Assembly (NCBI GenBank): GCA_965222485.1
Contig: CBDCUC010000040.1
Span: forward strand, 1,736,001 to 1,800,000
Reading direction: 5' to 3'
Length of the DNA: 64,000 nucleotides
DNA from: CBDCUC01 sp965222485
GTDB lineage: Bacteria > Pseudomonadota > Alphaproteobacteria > Rhizobiales > Hyphomicrobiaceae
Below are positions 1 to 8,926 of this stretch, piece after piece (the stretch's first letter is position 1; each line of letters opens with the position of its first letter). Under the pieces are notes generated by a model. The model worked only from the letters and a program-made list of their open reading frames with translations, made no database searches and had not been told where the DNA came from. A program made the position numbers and the translations under genes.

Positions 1-695
1 TTAGGCAGGAAGACCATGCTGCAGCCTGCAAGCATGACGACGTTGGTCGCAACGAATAGTCCGTGCACATGATAGATGGGCAGCGCATGGATAAGGCGGT
101 CATCACTTGTGAAGCGCCACGCATCCATGAGTGCCTTGGCGTTTGAAGCAAGATTCCGGTGGGTGAGCATGGCACCCTTAGCATTGCCCGTGGTGCCTGA
201 GGTGTACAGGATTGCAGCAAGATCATCGGGGCCGCGTGGCACATCGACAAAATCTTCGGGCAGCGAACTGGTGCGCTGTGCCCATGTGCCGTCGCGGGAA
301 AGCCCGAGTGTCTCAAAGTGAGCGGTTTGGGTGTGCCGGATAACATCTGCCAATTCGTCGCCTTGTTCAGGGCGTGCAACGAATACCGTGGGTTCGGCGT
401 CCTTTATAAAATATTCTAATTCGGCCGGGGTGTAGGCGGTATTGAGAGGCAAGTAGACGGCGCCGGAACGAACGCAAGCGAGGTAGAGAGCGAGGGCTTC
501 TGGTGACTTTTCGACTTGCACTGCAACACGGTCACCGGGCTTTACGCCTAGTGAGCTGAGCACATTAGCGTAGCGACCCGACAGGTTCGATAGGTCGCGA
601 TAGCTGAGTGTGCGTCCGTCCGGTGTTTCTAGAAATGGGCGTGACAGATCGTTCCAGTTTGCGCGCAAGCGGTCGTAAAGATAATTGGTGCTCAA
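1..695 (-). CDS. AMP-binding acyl-CoA (malonyl-CoA-like) synthetase, N-terminal part
   Basis: N-terminal 231 residues of an adenylate-forming acyl-CoA ligase; the rest lies beyond position 1. The frame runs unbroken from a TTG at 695-693 and reads STNYLYDRLRANW, then GDRVAVQVEKSPEAL, the nucleotide-binding loop ILYTSGTTGNAKGAM and finally ALPIYHVHGLFVATNVVML. The P-loop and the IYHVHGLF segment resemble malonyl-CoA synthetase (MatB), which charges malonate with CoA; the substrate cannot be settled from this half. The TTG start is inferred because no ATG lies near the N-terminus of the homologous region. It is transcribed away from the methyltransferase at 772-1377 and may follow it in one transcript. 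Confidence 0.85.
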   Translation of the reverse strand, partial: MSTNYLYDRLRANWNDLSRPFLETPDGRTLSYRDLSNLSGRYANVLSSLGVKPGDRVAVQVEKSPEALALYLACVRSGAVYLPLNTAYTPAELEYFIKDAEPTVFVARPEQGDELADVIRHTQTAHFETLGLSRDGTWAQRTSSLPEDFVDVPRGPDDLAAILYTSGTTGNAKGAMLTHRNLASNAKALMDAWRFTSDDRLIHALPIYHVHGLFVATNVVMLAGCSMVFLP

Positions 696-771
696 GGTGC
701 TTTACCGAATTTGGCAGCTGCATTCGTCTCGCCTTGCTGCCGCGCTCAGCGCGCGGTCGGAACGTGAGGCG

Positions 772-1377
772 TTATTTGTGCCGGCGGACAATGCGCTTGG
801 CCGTATAGGCGGCACTCTCCATGAGCCGCATGGCAATGAAGGGAAGCGTTTGTCCGGGTTTGCGAGGCCAGGTCCTGAACCCCGCGCGCGTCCTGCGCGC
901 GGTGGTGATCGGTTCGACATGATCGAAATATTGGCCGAGCTTTTCCTGCCACCAGGCGTGGGATTTTAAGTTGACGTGGGCATTGCGTCCGTCAGGCAGT
1001 GTTCTTTGTGCCGGCGCTGTATCGATTATTATGATTGCATTGCGGCACATGGAGCGCATTTCGCTCAGGACGGCATCAAGGTCAGTCTCTTCGATATGCT
1101 CCAGGACGTCGACGTTTATCAAGAGGTCGAAGACCTCGTCCGGTTTCTTGGCATGCTGAGGAATTGCCGGATCGTATTTCGCCAACTTGCAGGACGTAGG
1201 AAGATTGAGACGCTCCAGAAGAGTTGACTGTCCGCATCCGTAGTCGATGACCGATTGTGGGTTTAGCAGTTTGACTTCGGGGCGCAAGAAGCGCAGATTT
1301 TTGGTGGACGTGTTGCCGTACTCGCTGGTTGCATGGATCTGGCGGTAGTGTTCGATGAGGTCCGCGCTTCCTGTCAT
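772..1377 (-). CDS. Class I SAM-dependent methyltransferase
   Basis: 201-residue soluble protein with the SAM-binding motif VIDYGCGQSTLL near residues 43-54 and a post-motif-I region ending FDLLINVDVLEHIEE, the pattern of Rossmann-fold methyltransferases. The substrate is unknown. The C-terminus is basic (AAYTAKRIVRRHK). An AGGA sequence lies about 11 bases before the ATG at 1377. The gene is followed on the same strand, after 76 bases, by the acyl-CoA synthetase, which gives no clear hint to its target. Confidence 0.75.
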   Translation of the reverse strand: MTGSADLIEHYRQIHATSEYGNTSTKNLRFLRPEVKLLNPQSVIDYGCGQSTLLERLNLPTSCKLAKYDPAIPQHAKKPDEVFDLLINVDVLEHIEETDLDAVLSEMRSMCRNAIIIIDTAPAQRTLPDGRNAHVNLKSHAWWQEKLGQYFDHVEPITTARRTRAGFRTWPRKPGQTLPFIAMRLMESAAYTAKRIVRRHK

Positions 1378-1617
1378 TTTGGCGTGTCCTAGTGTTGTGG
1401 GCCGGGCATTCAGATCGGGCCAAAATTAGCAATGGCGGTGCGAGCCGCAGGGCTGTCGTAGCATAGGCGTGTGTCTCGGCAAATCGAATTGACTATCCGT
1501 CTTGGTGACCGGATGCCGCATTTTTTTCCGGTGCTGAAAGTCCAATAACCGTCAATATGCACGAGACATTTCCGATGTTGAGCTTATGGCCGGTGTGCCA
1601 AGGTGTGGGTGATCGCA

Positions 1618-2649
1618 ATGATCTTTCGCCAACTGTTTGATACGACGTCCAGTACGTACACCTACCTTATCGCGCGGCGGCCTGGTGCGGAAGCGCTCAT
1701 CATCGATCCGGTATTGGAAAAGGTCGACCGCTATATCCAACTGTTCGAAGATCTTGATCTGCGCCTCGTGAAAGCGATCGATACACATATTCATGCCGAT
1801 CACATTAGTGGTCTGGGTCCACTTCGCGATCATACTCAGTGTATTACGGTCATGGGTGCTCAGAGCAAGGCCGATGTGGTCTCCATGCGTGTCAGTGATG
1901 GAGATTCAATTGATATAGATGGTGTCGGGCTGGGTGTCATTTATACACCGGGACATACGGATGATTCCTATTCGTTTACGATGGATGACCGGGTCTTTAC
2001 AGGTGATACGCTGCTGATCCGGGGCACGGGGCGCACGGATTTTCAGAACGGGGACGCGAAAGCGCAGTATGATTCCATCTTCAATCGGCTGCTAAAATTG
2101 CCAGATGAAACGCTCGTCTACCCGGCTCACGATTACAAGGGGGATACTGTAAGTACGATCGGTGAAGAGCGCAGGTGCAATCCGCGGCTTCAGGTCGGTT
2201 CCATTGATGAGTATGTGGAGCTGATGAACACCCTCAATCTGCCCAACCCGAAAATGATGGATGTCGCAGTTCCCGCAAATATGCGCGTTGGTGTGGCGCA
2301 GGACGAAGTTGCAAAGCGGGGATGGGCGGTCAAAGCAGACGACGCGCTCAGTTTGTCCGGTGAGCCAGGTGTGATGCTGGTTGATTTGCGGGAGGCGGGA
2401 GAGCGCAGCCGCAACGGCGTGATTTCTGGGTCTTTGCACGTTCCCTATCAAACGTTGCAGGATAGTATTGGGCCTGGCGGTTTGCTGCGAGAGCTTGCGA
2501 GGGACCGTGATCTCATCTTTTATTGTGCTTACGGTGAGCGCTCTGCAATGGCCGTGCATGCCGCGCAGGATGCTGGCTTAAAATCGGCACGTCACCTGCA
2601 GGGCGGGCTTGATGCATGGTTGATGGCTGGAGGTTCGGTCGAGCATTAG
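1618..2649 (+). CDS. Persulfide dioxygenase (ETHE1-like) fused to rhodanese
   Basis: 343-residue protein of two domains. The N-terminal metallo-beta-lactamase domain has THIHADH (His57, His59, Asp61, His62), His113 in PGHTDDS, Asp130 in FTGDTLLIRGTGRTDF and His171 in YPAHDY; this matches ETHE1-type iron enzymes, where His57, His113 and Asp130 would hold the iron that oxidises glutathione persulfide to sulfite. The C-terminal part (from about 245) is a rhodanese with the active-site loop FYCAYGERS, Cys303. The ATG at 1618 is preferred to an in-frame GTG at 1603 because ETHE1 proteins begin MIFRQLFD. The fusion would let one protein pass sulfane sulfur between transfer and oxidation steps. Likely role: sulfide/persulfide detoxification in the cytoplasm. 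Confidence 0.88.
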   Translation: MIFRQLFDTTSSTYTYLIARRPGAEALIIDPVLEKVDRYIQLFEDLDLRLVKAIDTHIHADHISGLGPLRDHTQCITVMGAQSKADVVSMRVSDGDSIDIDGVGLGVIYTPGHTDDSYSFTMDDRVFTGDTLLIRGTGRTDFQNGDAKAQYDSIFNRLLKLPDETLVYPAHDYKGDTVSTIGEERRCNPRLQVGSIDEYVELMNTLNLPNPKMMDVAVPANMRVGVAQDEVAKRGWAVKADDALSLSGEPGVMLVDLREAGERSRNGVISGSLHVPYQTLQDSIGPGGLLRELARDRDLIFYCAYGERSAMAVHAAQDAGLKSARHLQGGLDAWLMAGGSVEH

Positions 2650-2783
2650 TTAAGTATTGCGTTGCAAGGTCTACTGAGAAATTCTCCACCTCCCGTTGCC
2701 CCAGGACGCGGTCTGCAGCGCCGCCGCCCAATCGCGAGGGGCGTGACCGGCTGGCTCAGGACTTCGCAGAGCGGAGATACGCA

Positions 2784-3551
2784 GTGGAATTGAACGGCGA
2801 TATTGCAGTGGTTGTTACGGGCGGGGCCTCCGGACTGGGTGAGGCGACGGCCCGTGCCCTTTCAGCACGTGGTGTCAAGGTCGGTCTGTTTGATCTGGAT
2901 GAGGAACGTGGTGCGAGTCTCGCCGCCGAGCTAGGCGGCGTATTTGCTAGAGTGGATGTCAGCGATCTTGCGAGTGTCGAGGCCGGCTTTGAAAAGACCA
3001 GAGAAGCTATCGGGCAAGAACGCATCATGGTCAACTGCGCGGGTGTGGGGACATCTGGCAAGACGGTCTCAAAGGGCGTTCCGCTTGATGCATCGGTGTT
3101 TGAGCGCGTGGTGCGCATCAACCTCATCGGGACGTTTAATTGCGCCTCACGGTCGGCTGCTGGCATGGTTTCCACGGAGCCGGTAACGGGTGATGGCGAG
3201 CGCGGGGTTATTGTCAACACTGCGTCGGTTGCCGCCTTTGAAGGTCAATTGGGGCAGGTGCCCTACTCGGCTTCAAAAGGCGGCGTCGTCGGGATGACGG
3301 TTCCGATGGCCCGGGATCTGTCGCGTAACGGCGTACGGGTTGTAACTGTCGCACCAGGTATTTTCGAAACACCGATGCTGCGCGGGCTTCCGCAGGAGAC
3401 ACAGGACTCGCTTGCAAGCCAGGTGCCGTTTCCCTCCCGCCTGGGTAAAGCGGCAGAGTTTGCCGCGCTTGTCGCCCATATTGCGGAAAACAGTATGTTG
3501 AATGGTGAGACGATCAGGCTCGATGGTGCACTTCGCATGGGGGTTCGTTAG
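2784..3551 (+). CDS. SDR-family 3-hydroxyacyl-CoA dehydrogenase (HSD17B10-like)
   Basis: 255-residue short-chain dehydrogenase. The NAD-binding motif VTGGASGLGE is at residues 11-20, an acidic FDLDEE follows strand 2 (points to NAD rather than NADP), NCAGVG is at 84-89 and the catalytic triad is Ser148, Tyr161, Lys165 (YSASK). The run of motifs closely resembles type-II 3-hydroxyacyl-CoA dehydrogenase (HSD17B10), the NAD-dependent third step of beta-oxidation. The GTG at 2784 is chosen because GGAG lies 9 bases upstream and the fold starts there; the longer open frame upstream has no homology-like features. Thiolase and hydratase genes follow on the same strand, so the three probably form a beta-oxidation operon. 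Confidence 0.88.
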   Translation: MELNGDIAVVVTGGASGLGEATARALSARGVKVGLFDLDEERGASLAAELGGVFARVDVSDLASVEAGFEKTREAIGQERIMVNCAGVGTSGKTVSKGVPLDASVFERVVRINLIGTFNCASRSAAGMVSTEPVTGDGERGVIVNTASVAAFEGQLGQVPYSASKGGVVGMTVPMARDLSRNGVRVVTVAPGIFETPMLRGLPQETQDSLASQVPFPSRLGKAAEFAALVAHIAENSMLNGETIRLDGALRMGVR

Positions 3552-3653
3552 ACTGTAATGCGTGCGGAGTGCTGCAGAGTTTGAATATGCCTGAAAGTGG
3601 ATGCGGGAGCTGGCCTGTGTGCGGTCTTGGTCAGTACGCAGCAGGAGGTGCAC

Positions 3654-4865
3654 ATGCCGGTAGCGGAAGCCTACATCTATGATGCAGTCCGCACGCCTCG
3701 TGGCAAGGGTCGGGGCGATGGCGCGCTCAATGAAATCAAACCCGTTCACCTTGCCTCGACCGTTCTTGAAGCCGTGCGGGATCGCAACGGGGTGGATACC
3801 GCACTCATTGACGATGTGCTTTTGGGCTGTGTGTCACCGATTGGCGAGCAGGGCGGAGATATCGCAGTGACGGCCGCGCGCAGGGCAGATTATGCGGAGA
3901 CGGTTGGCGGCGCTCAACTTAACCGGTTTTGCGGATCGGGTCTGGAGGCGGTCAATCTTGCGGCCCAAAAGGTAGCCTCGGGTTGGGAAGACCTCGTTGT
4001 CGCGGGCGGTGTGGAGAGCATGTCCCGCGTTGCCATCTTGTCCGACGGCGGTGCTTGGTCAGGCGACCCCGACACGATGCTGCGTAATGGTTTTGTGCCG
4101 CAGGGAATTGGTGCTGACATGATCGCGACGATGGACGGCTTTTCTCGCGAAGATGTCGACCGATATGCCGTGCGTTCGCAAAGTCGCGCGGCAAAGGCGT
4201 GGGAAACCAATAGTTTTGCGCGTTCTGTCATCCCGGTGACCGATGAGATCGGACGGGTTGTTCTTGATCGCGATGAACACATGCGCCCCGATGCGTCAGT
4301 CGACGAGCTGGGAGCCTTGAAACCGGCTTTTGCTGCTCTGGGCGAAATGGGTTTCGATGACGTCATTTTGGAGAAATATGCCGATTACGACCGGGTCAAT
4401 CATGTGCATCATGCAGGCAATTCGTCGGGGATCGTCGATGGTGCGGCAGCCGTTCTGATCGGCTCTGCAGAGGTGGCGGGGCAAATCGATGCCAAGCCGC
4501 GAGCGCGAATCCTCGCAACTGCAGTCATTTGTTCGGAGCCAACGATCATGCTCGTCGGCCCGGCGCCTGCGACGCGCAAGGCGCTGAGTAAGGCAGGACT
4601 GCAGGTTGAGGATATTGATCTGTTCGAAGTCAATGAGGCGTTCGCCTCCGTTCCGATGCACTTCATGAAGGAATTGGGCGTTCCGGATGAAAAAGTGAAC
4701 GTCAATGGCGGTGCCATTGCCATGGGTCATCCGCTCGGTGCGACCGGTGCAATGTTGCTTGGGACATTGCTTGATGAGTTGGAGCGGCGTGAGTTGCAGC
4801 GCGGGCTTGTCACGCTGTGCATCGGTGGTGGAATGGGAATCGCTACGGTGATCGAGCGCGTTTGA
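3654..4865 (+). CDS. Acetyl-CoA acetyltransferase (thiolase)
   Basis: 403-residue thiolase. The nucleophile Cys93 lies in [11 protein letters not shown], the general bases are His359 in GHPLGATGA and Cys389 in LCIGGGMG, and the N-terminus reads [13 protein letters not shown], all usual thiolase marks. A good ribosome site, GCAGGAGGTG, stands just before the ATG at 3654. It would cleave 3-ketoacyl-CoA to acetyl-CoA (or run the condensation). It begins about 100 bases after the SDR dehydrogenase and ends 9 bases before the hydratase, so it is likely co-transcribed with both. Confidence 0.93.
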   Translation: MPVAEAYIYDAVRTPRGKGRGDGALNEIKPVHLASTVLEAVRDRNGVDTALIDDVLLGCVSPIGEQGGDIAVTAARRADYAETVGGAQLNRFCGSGLEAVNLAAQKVASGWEDLVVAGGVESMSRVAILSDGGAWSGDPDTMLRNGFVPQGIGADMIATMDGFSREDVDRYAVRSQSRAAKAWETNSFARSVIPVTDEIGRVVLDRDEHMRPDASVDELGALKPAFAALGEMGFDDVILEKYADYDRVNHVHHAGNSSGIVDGAAAVLIGSAEVAGQIDAKPRARILATAVICSEPTIMLVGPAPATRKALSKAGLQVEDIDLFEVNEAFASVPMHFMKELGVPDEKVNVNGGAIAMGHPLGATGAMLLGTLLDELERRELQRGLVTLCIGGGMGIATVIERV

Positions 4866-4874
4866 GGGTCGGAC

Positions 4875-5753
4875 ATGGACGGCTATCGTTACCATATCGA
4901 CGATGACGGCATAGCGACGGTTGTGCTTGACACGCCTGACCGATCCGTAAACTTGATGGATGCGCAGTTCATTCCGATGATGGATCATCTGCTTCAGCGG
5001 TTGGACGCAGAAGGCGCGTTGAAAGGCGTGATCCTGACGTCCGCTAAGTCCACGTTCGTGGCAGGTGGCGATATAGCTATGCTGGCTGAGCTTTCTAGTG
5101 CGCGCGAAGCGTTTGACATGGCAGAGGCATTGAAGGCGCGGCTGAGGCGGTTGGAGACGTTGGGCAAACCGGTGCTTGCCGCGCTCAACGGTTCGGCGCT
5201 GGGTGGAGGCATGGAGCTTGCCCTTGCCTGTCATGGGCGCATTGCATTGCGAGGTAGCAAGACCCAGTTTGGCTTTCCGGAAGTGACGCTCGGGCTGTTG
5301 CCGGGCGCGGGTGGCATTGTGCGGCTTGTGCGCATGGTGGGTCTAAAGGGTGCGTGGCCGTACTTAATGCAAGGCACGCGTATCGATGCCGATGAAGCCC
5401 TGAATGAGGGGTGGATTGATGCGGTGGTCGATACGGAGGATGCGCTGATCGAAGCCGCTCGCAAGTTTCTTGAGGCGCATGCAAAGCCAGCAAAGCCTTG
5501 GGATGAGAAGCGCGAAAAGATACCCGGTGGGCAGCCTTATATAGGGGCACTGAATAATGTCGTCCTTGCAACATTTGCGCAAACCTTCAAGGCGTGTGGC
5601 CGTGAGCCGGCGCCGCATGCCATTCTCGCGGCAGCAACGGAAGGTGCGGCATGCAGTTTCGCGGCGGCCTGCAAGGTGGAAAGCCGGTATTTCGCGCAAC
5701 TCGCGGTTTCGCCCGAGGCCAAGTCGAAGCTTGGTGCGTTCAAGGCAGCGTAG
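4875..5753 (+). CDS. Stand-alone enoyl-CoA hydratase domain (FadB/FadJ N-terminal type)
   Basis: 292-residue crotonase-fold protein. The oxyanion-hole motif [10 protein letters not shown] is at 61-70, and the two catalytic glutamates are Glu114 (GGGMEL) and Glu136 ([14 protein letters not shown]). Its C-terminal stretch, ending [19 protein letters not shown], is the linker that in FadB/FadJ leads into the 3-hydroxyacyl-CoA dehydrogenase domains, but here the reading frame stops. The protein is thus the hydratase half of a trifunctional enzyme, with the dehydrogenase step probably supplied by the SDR at 2784-3551. The ATG follows the thiolase stop by 9 bases. No coding remnant of the missing half was seen in the 111 bases downstream. 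Confidence 0.87.
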   Translation: MDGYRYHIDDDGIATVVLDTPDRSVNLMDAQFIPMMDHLLQRLDAEGALKGVILTSAKSTFVAGGDIAMLAELSSAREAFDMAEALKARLRRLETLGKPVLAALNGSALGGGMELALACHGRIALRGSKTQFGFPEVTLGLLPGAGGIVRLVRMVGLKGAWPYLMQGTRIDADEALNEGWIDAVVDTEDALIEAARKFLEAHAKPAKPWDEKREKIPGGQPYIGALNNVVLATFAQTFKACGREPAPHAILAAATEGAACSFAAACKVESRYFAQLAVSPEAKSKLGAFKAA

Positions 5754-5864
5754 CTTTATGTGGTTGGCAGAAGGCCGGGTTTATGGGGACTAGTATTTAC
5801 AGTCAGAATGTTTGGTGGTGCGGCACTGTTTGAGTGTCGCTTTGATTGGGCTTGCCAGTAGTTG

Positions 5865-6995
5865 TCAGGTCCAGTGGCGTTGACGCTGTTTGGCGAACCA
5901 GGTTTGAGCTGCGCCTGCCAAACCGGCTGGGCGTAGGATCTGATTGATCCGGCGTGCTGCGTGACCGTGCTCTCGTGTCAGCCTATGCAATTCCAACGAG
6001 ACGAATTCAAACGGTATGCTTGCCCAGCTGTGCCAGTTGTTTTGGTACAGCTTGGCGATTGCCGTGTGCGTCCAGCGTTCGTCCCGCTGTGATGAGCCCG
6101 AATGACAGGAGGCGCCGATTAGAAATGCCCATGTTGTCAGAAGTGCTGAAACCGCTGCGGAATTACGGTGCGATTTGAATAGTCCACAGGCGTTCTGAAG
6201 ATGGGCTTGTCGATCAGGACCCTGGCAGAGCATCGATATGTCGAGGATGTCTTTCAGGACCAGACGATTGGTGGCGTAGTTTCGATTGTGCAGTTGGGCA
6301 TGCGCAAGGAGGTGTGCCAGACGGTGTTCGGGCGAGGGCATGGAAAATTCGGCGTCTTGGCCTGTTATCGGCAAGGCGCGGGCGCGCAAATCGTCGGGAC
6401 ACAGGTCGAAATCATTTAGGGCAAATAGGCGCGTGTGCAATTCGACCGAGAACGTGGCGCAGGGGCTAACTAAGGGAGGATAGTGTGCCTCGCTTTCAGG
6501 GTCGTATTTGCTGTTCGGTGCGGCAGAGTAACCCAACTCATTCAGGGCGGCGACCGCTTCATCCAGTATTTGTGGCGGGATCAGGAGGTCGACATCGCTC
6601 ATGAAGCGCCACGAGGATGTGGACACGTCCGCGTCGAACAGGAAGGCGCCGCCTTTTAATATGACGGGTTTTGTACCGATCGCGTTGAGTTTCGCCGCGA
6701 TGTCTAAAGTTGCGGTCGTGAGTTGGGCGTTGCGCGCGGCATTTGCTTCATGGAAGCCGTTCAGGAAGGACCTTACATCTTCCGGTAGTTTATGTGGTGG
6801 TGCCACATGCAGCAGTGGTGGGATCAGTGCTTGCAGGACAAAGTGGGCGCTCGAAAACGCAATGAACTTTCGCCAATCGACGCCCTTGAGATCCAAATCT
6901 TCGGTATGCGTGAAGCTAGACGTCCCCGGCGGTTGACGGCGAAGGAGTGTCAGAGCTGCATCGATTGTGGGGTCGGCGCGATGTTGTCTTATCAT
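5865..6995 (-). CDS. Nucleotidyltransferase-like protein (NTP_transf_5 type)
   Basis: 376-residue protein resembling the uncharacterised nucleotidyltransferase family that often sits beside HPr-kinase-like genes. The core reads KPVILKGGAFLF (109-120) and then RFMSDVDLLIP (130-140), where the Asp134/Asp136 pair would bind metal and nucleotide. Helical, His-rich segments follow (HRLAHLLAHAQLH). The ATG at 6995 overlaps the stop of the upstream kinase-like gene as ATGA and is preceded by GGGAGG, so the two are translationally coupled. Members of this family add nucleotides or sugars to small molecules or lasso peptides in some loci; here the acceptor is unknown, with the small peptide at 8145-8378 a candidate. 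Confidence 0.75.
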   Translation of the reverse strand: MIRQHRADPTIDAALTLLRRQPPGTSSFTHTEDLDLKGVDWRKFIAFSSAHFVLQALIPPLLHVAPPHKLPEDVRSFLNGFHEANAARNAQLTTATLDIAAKLNAIGTKPVILKGGAFLFDADVSTSSWRFMSDVDLLIPPQILDEAVAALNELGYSAAPNSKYDPESEAHYPPLVSPCATFSVELHTRLFALNDFDLCPDDLRARALPITGQDAEFSMPSPEHRLAHLLAHAQLHNRNYATNRLVLKDILDISMLCQGPDRQAHLQNACGLFKSHRNSAAVSALLTTWAFLIGASCHSGSSQRDERWTHTAIAKLYQNNWHSWASIPFEFVSLELHRLTREHGHAARRINQILRPAGLAGAAQTWFAKQRQRHWT

Positions 6996-8227
6996 AAGAC
7001 CTCCCGTATCGCGGCGTAGGCGGCGACATGGTCGGAATACACCAGCTCCCATGCCGGCTTTTGGTTCACAAGCGTTGCCAGAGACTCGATCGAACGAGGC
7101 AGCCCAACAACCTCAGTACCCGATTGCAAGAGGTGGTTTAGTGCGTCTTCGCTCGAAACGGACGACATTTGAAGTGCGCCGTCGGGCACATATTTCGGGA
7201 ACAGGAGCGCACCGATTTCAACAGAGGCACTGTCTGGATCGGTGTTGTTGCATGGATTGATATAACGCACGGAACGATCCGCAATGTCGTAGGTGTCACA
7301 GTCGCTAAGTTTTGGGAATTTGGCTTCAAGGATTGGCCAGCTTCCACTCTTGATACTTGCAGCGATTGGGAAGGATGAGACGCGGTTGCCGCAACTCTCC
7401 AGTGGCGTTAGATCGTCGGAGAGATAGGTGGCGCCGTGTCCAATGAGAGACATCGCCAACGTTGACTTTCCGGAGCCTGTCGTGCCGGCCAGTATGAGCG
7501 CCTTTTCATGCAGGCTGACCGTGGAAGCGTGAAGGATTGTTGCGACCTTCCTGGCAGGCAGCAGTAGCCTCAGCATTGCCTGAAGCGCGACGCGCCGTGC
7601 TGTCGACAGGTCGGCGTTGTGGGTTACAGCGGTGCCGTTCTGTCGTACGTCGTATCCTTCGCCAGCGCGTTCCACAATTACTGTGTTGGACGGATCGGAA
7701 GGGGCACGGCAACGGAGCGGTTGTAAGATGGCTTGTAAAAGCTTGGATAGCTTTGGCGTGTTGCACACAAGACCTACGGGCGTGCTGTTGCCGATGCGGT
7801 ATGTGTTGACCGCTTTGCGGTCCGCACTATCGATACGCGTCGATTCGGCCCGTGAGAGAGTGGGAAACTGTATCGGGGGATCCAGAAAGCTCGATTGTTC
7901 TAGAAGCGAGCGAATGGCTCCGGCATCATCCGGCCGGTGAGTGTTCGCCAGCGCTACTTGATTGACACCGTTACGCTCTAACCGGTCAATGCCGGCATGA
8001 TCAAATATTGACCGGCAGATTTCTGCACCACTTTCGTTCAGAAGTGCCGTGGCATGGTTGTCGGGACGGAAGAGACAGTAGCTGTCACCAACCGGCACGA
8101 TTTCGACGGAAGCAGCAACATTGGCGGAGCGGGATGGGCTAGTCTCAGCAGCCAGAGTGTCCTGCACGATTGAGTCCCAATTGCCAGGCAGGGTTGTCGC
8201 AGTCGGGCAGGGCTTTGGACTTGCCAC
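6992..8227 (-). CDS. PqqD-like domain fused to HPr-kinase-like domain
   Basis: Up to 411 residues. The N-terminal part (about 40-120, YCLFRPDNHATALLNESGAEIC) resembles PqqD, the peptide-binding chaperone fold of RiPP pathways. The C-terminal part has an HPr-kinase-type P-loop GTTGSGKS at 248-255, LHAS at 232-235 upstream and a DDL acid pair at 271-272. Such proteins phosphorylate the C-terminus of some lasso peptides (family knowledge); the target here is unknown. The start is uncertain: the GTG at 8227 overlaps the small-peptide gene by 83 bases in another frame and has no clear ribosome site; a GTG at 8167 is the main alternative. The stop overlaps the nucleotidyltransferase start. Confidence 0.72.
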   Translation of the reverse strand: MASPKPCPTATTLPGNWDSIVQDTLAAETSPSRSANVAASVEIVPVGDSYCLFRPDNHATALLNESGAEICRSIFDHAGIDRLERNGVNQVALANTHRPDDAGAIRSLLEQSSFLDPPIQFPTLSRAESTRIDSADRKAVNTYRIGNSTPVGLVCNTPKLSKLLQAILQPLRCRAPSDPSNTVIVERAGEGYDVRQNGTAVTHNADLSTARRVALQAMLRLLLPARKVATILHASTVSLHEKALILAGTTGSGKSTLAMSLIGHGATYLSDDLTPLESCGNRVSSFPIAASIKSGSWPILEAKFPKLSDCDTYDIADRSVRYINPCNNTDPDSASVEIGALLFPKYVPDGALQMSSVSSEDALNHLLQSGTEVVGLPRSIESLATLVNQKPAWELVYSDHVAAYAAIREVL

Positions 8228-8378
8228 TCATGAGTACCAGCATCGCCGGCGCAACTGCAGCGGCGTATCCACTCATTTTGAGCAATGCGGCGCGGCGTTC
8301 ACGATCAAGATCAGTTGCCTGTGCGTCGTCATCGGATTGCGATAACGCGACTTTAGGACCTTGTTTAGCCTGTGCCAT
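8145..8378 (-). CDS. Small peptide with twin-arginine-like hydrophobic segment, candidate modified peptide
   Basis: 77-residue peptide at the head of the operon with the PqqD/HprK-like and nucleotidyltransferase genes. An acidic, Gln/Asp-rich start (residues 1-27) leads to RERRAALLKMSGYAAAVAPA, an Arg-Arg pair at 28-29 followed by a hydrophobic stretch to about residue 50, and a short polar tail with Cys60 and a terminal Cys77. AAGG lies some 10 bases before the ATG at 8378. It could be a Tat-like signal with a small mature tail, or a leader-core precursor whose tail is modified by its operon partners. No family name is claimed. Overlap with the downstream gene suggests coupled translation. 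Confidence 0.6.
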   Translation of the reverse strand: MAQAKQGPKVALSQSDDDAQATDLDRERRAALLKMSGYAAAVAPAMLVLMSGKSKALPDCDNPAWQLGLNRAGHSGC

Positions 8379-8926
8379 GTCGGAGCCTTTTCGTTGGTTC
8401 GAGTCCGACTTTATTCATAACTCTTTTACAAATTCTGAATGTGGGTGTGGGCGGCGCCCGGTGGGTGCGGCCAATTCCTCAATAGTGATTGGTTGCGCCG
8501 TCAGTGTCCGGATTGGGTGCCGACAGAAAAGTAAACGAGACAAGTATGGATGTCCCATTGTGGCGTGTTCAAATCATTCGAAGCCATCTCTGGTGCGATG
8601 ACGTCCCGGTAACAGTACGAAATGGTTCGTGATCAACTTGGCGAGCCACTTTGCTGCTCCAATCACAATTGGACAGCAAAGGCTGCATTGAATTGATCGC
8701 GTCTCTAACGCGAAGCTGGTCAATCTGAGATTTAGCCAACGAATTGCCAAGATCGTGCTGTGTTTTTGCGCACGATGTTTCGTGTGCATGTCACGATTCG
8801 AATTGTTCGATAATCCTATATCTCGTCCAGGATGGCGGGCCTGTGAGGTGTTGGTCGGGTTGCTTGTTTTTCGATCCGTGCAAGCAATCCAATCGGACGG
8901 GGGCAATTAAAAGAATAAGGGATGAG
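8379..8926. other. Divergent intergenic region, 548 bp
   Basis: Separates the leftward peptide/HprK-like operon from the rightward tetraheme cytochrome gene, so it should hold promoters for both. Open frames here are short, low in convincing codon use and match nothing recognised. No clear palindrome or terminator was seen by eye. The ribosome site of the cytochrome gene (AAGGGATGAG) is at its right edge. Confidence 0.6.

Noticed and set aside
4296..5234. 312-codon minus-strand open frame over the thiolase and hydratase genes
   Set aside because: It lies opposite two well-supported genes, and its residues are basic and Gln/Arg-rich without motif; it is a shadow of their high-GC frames.
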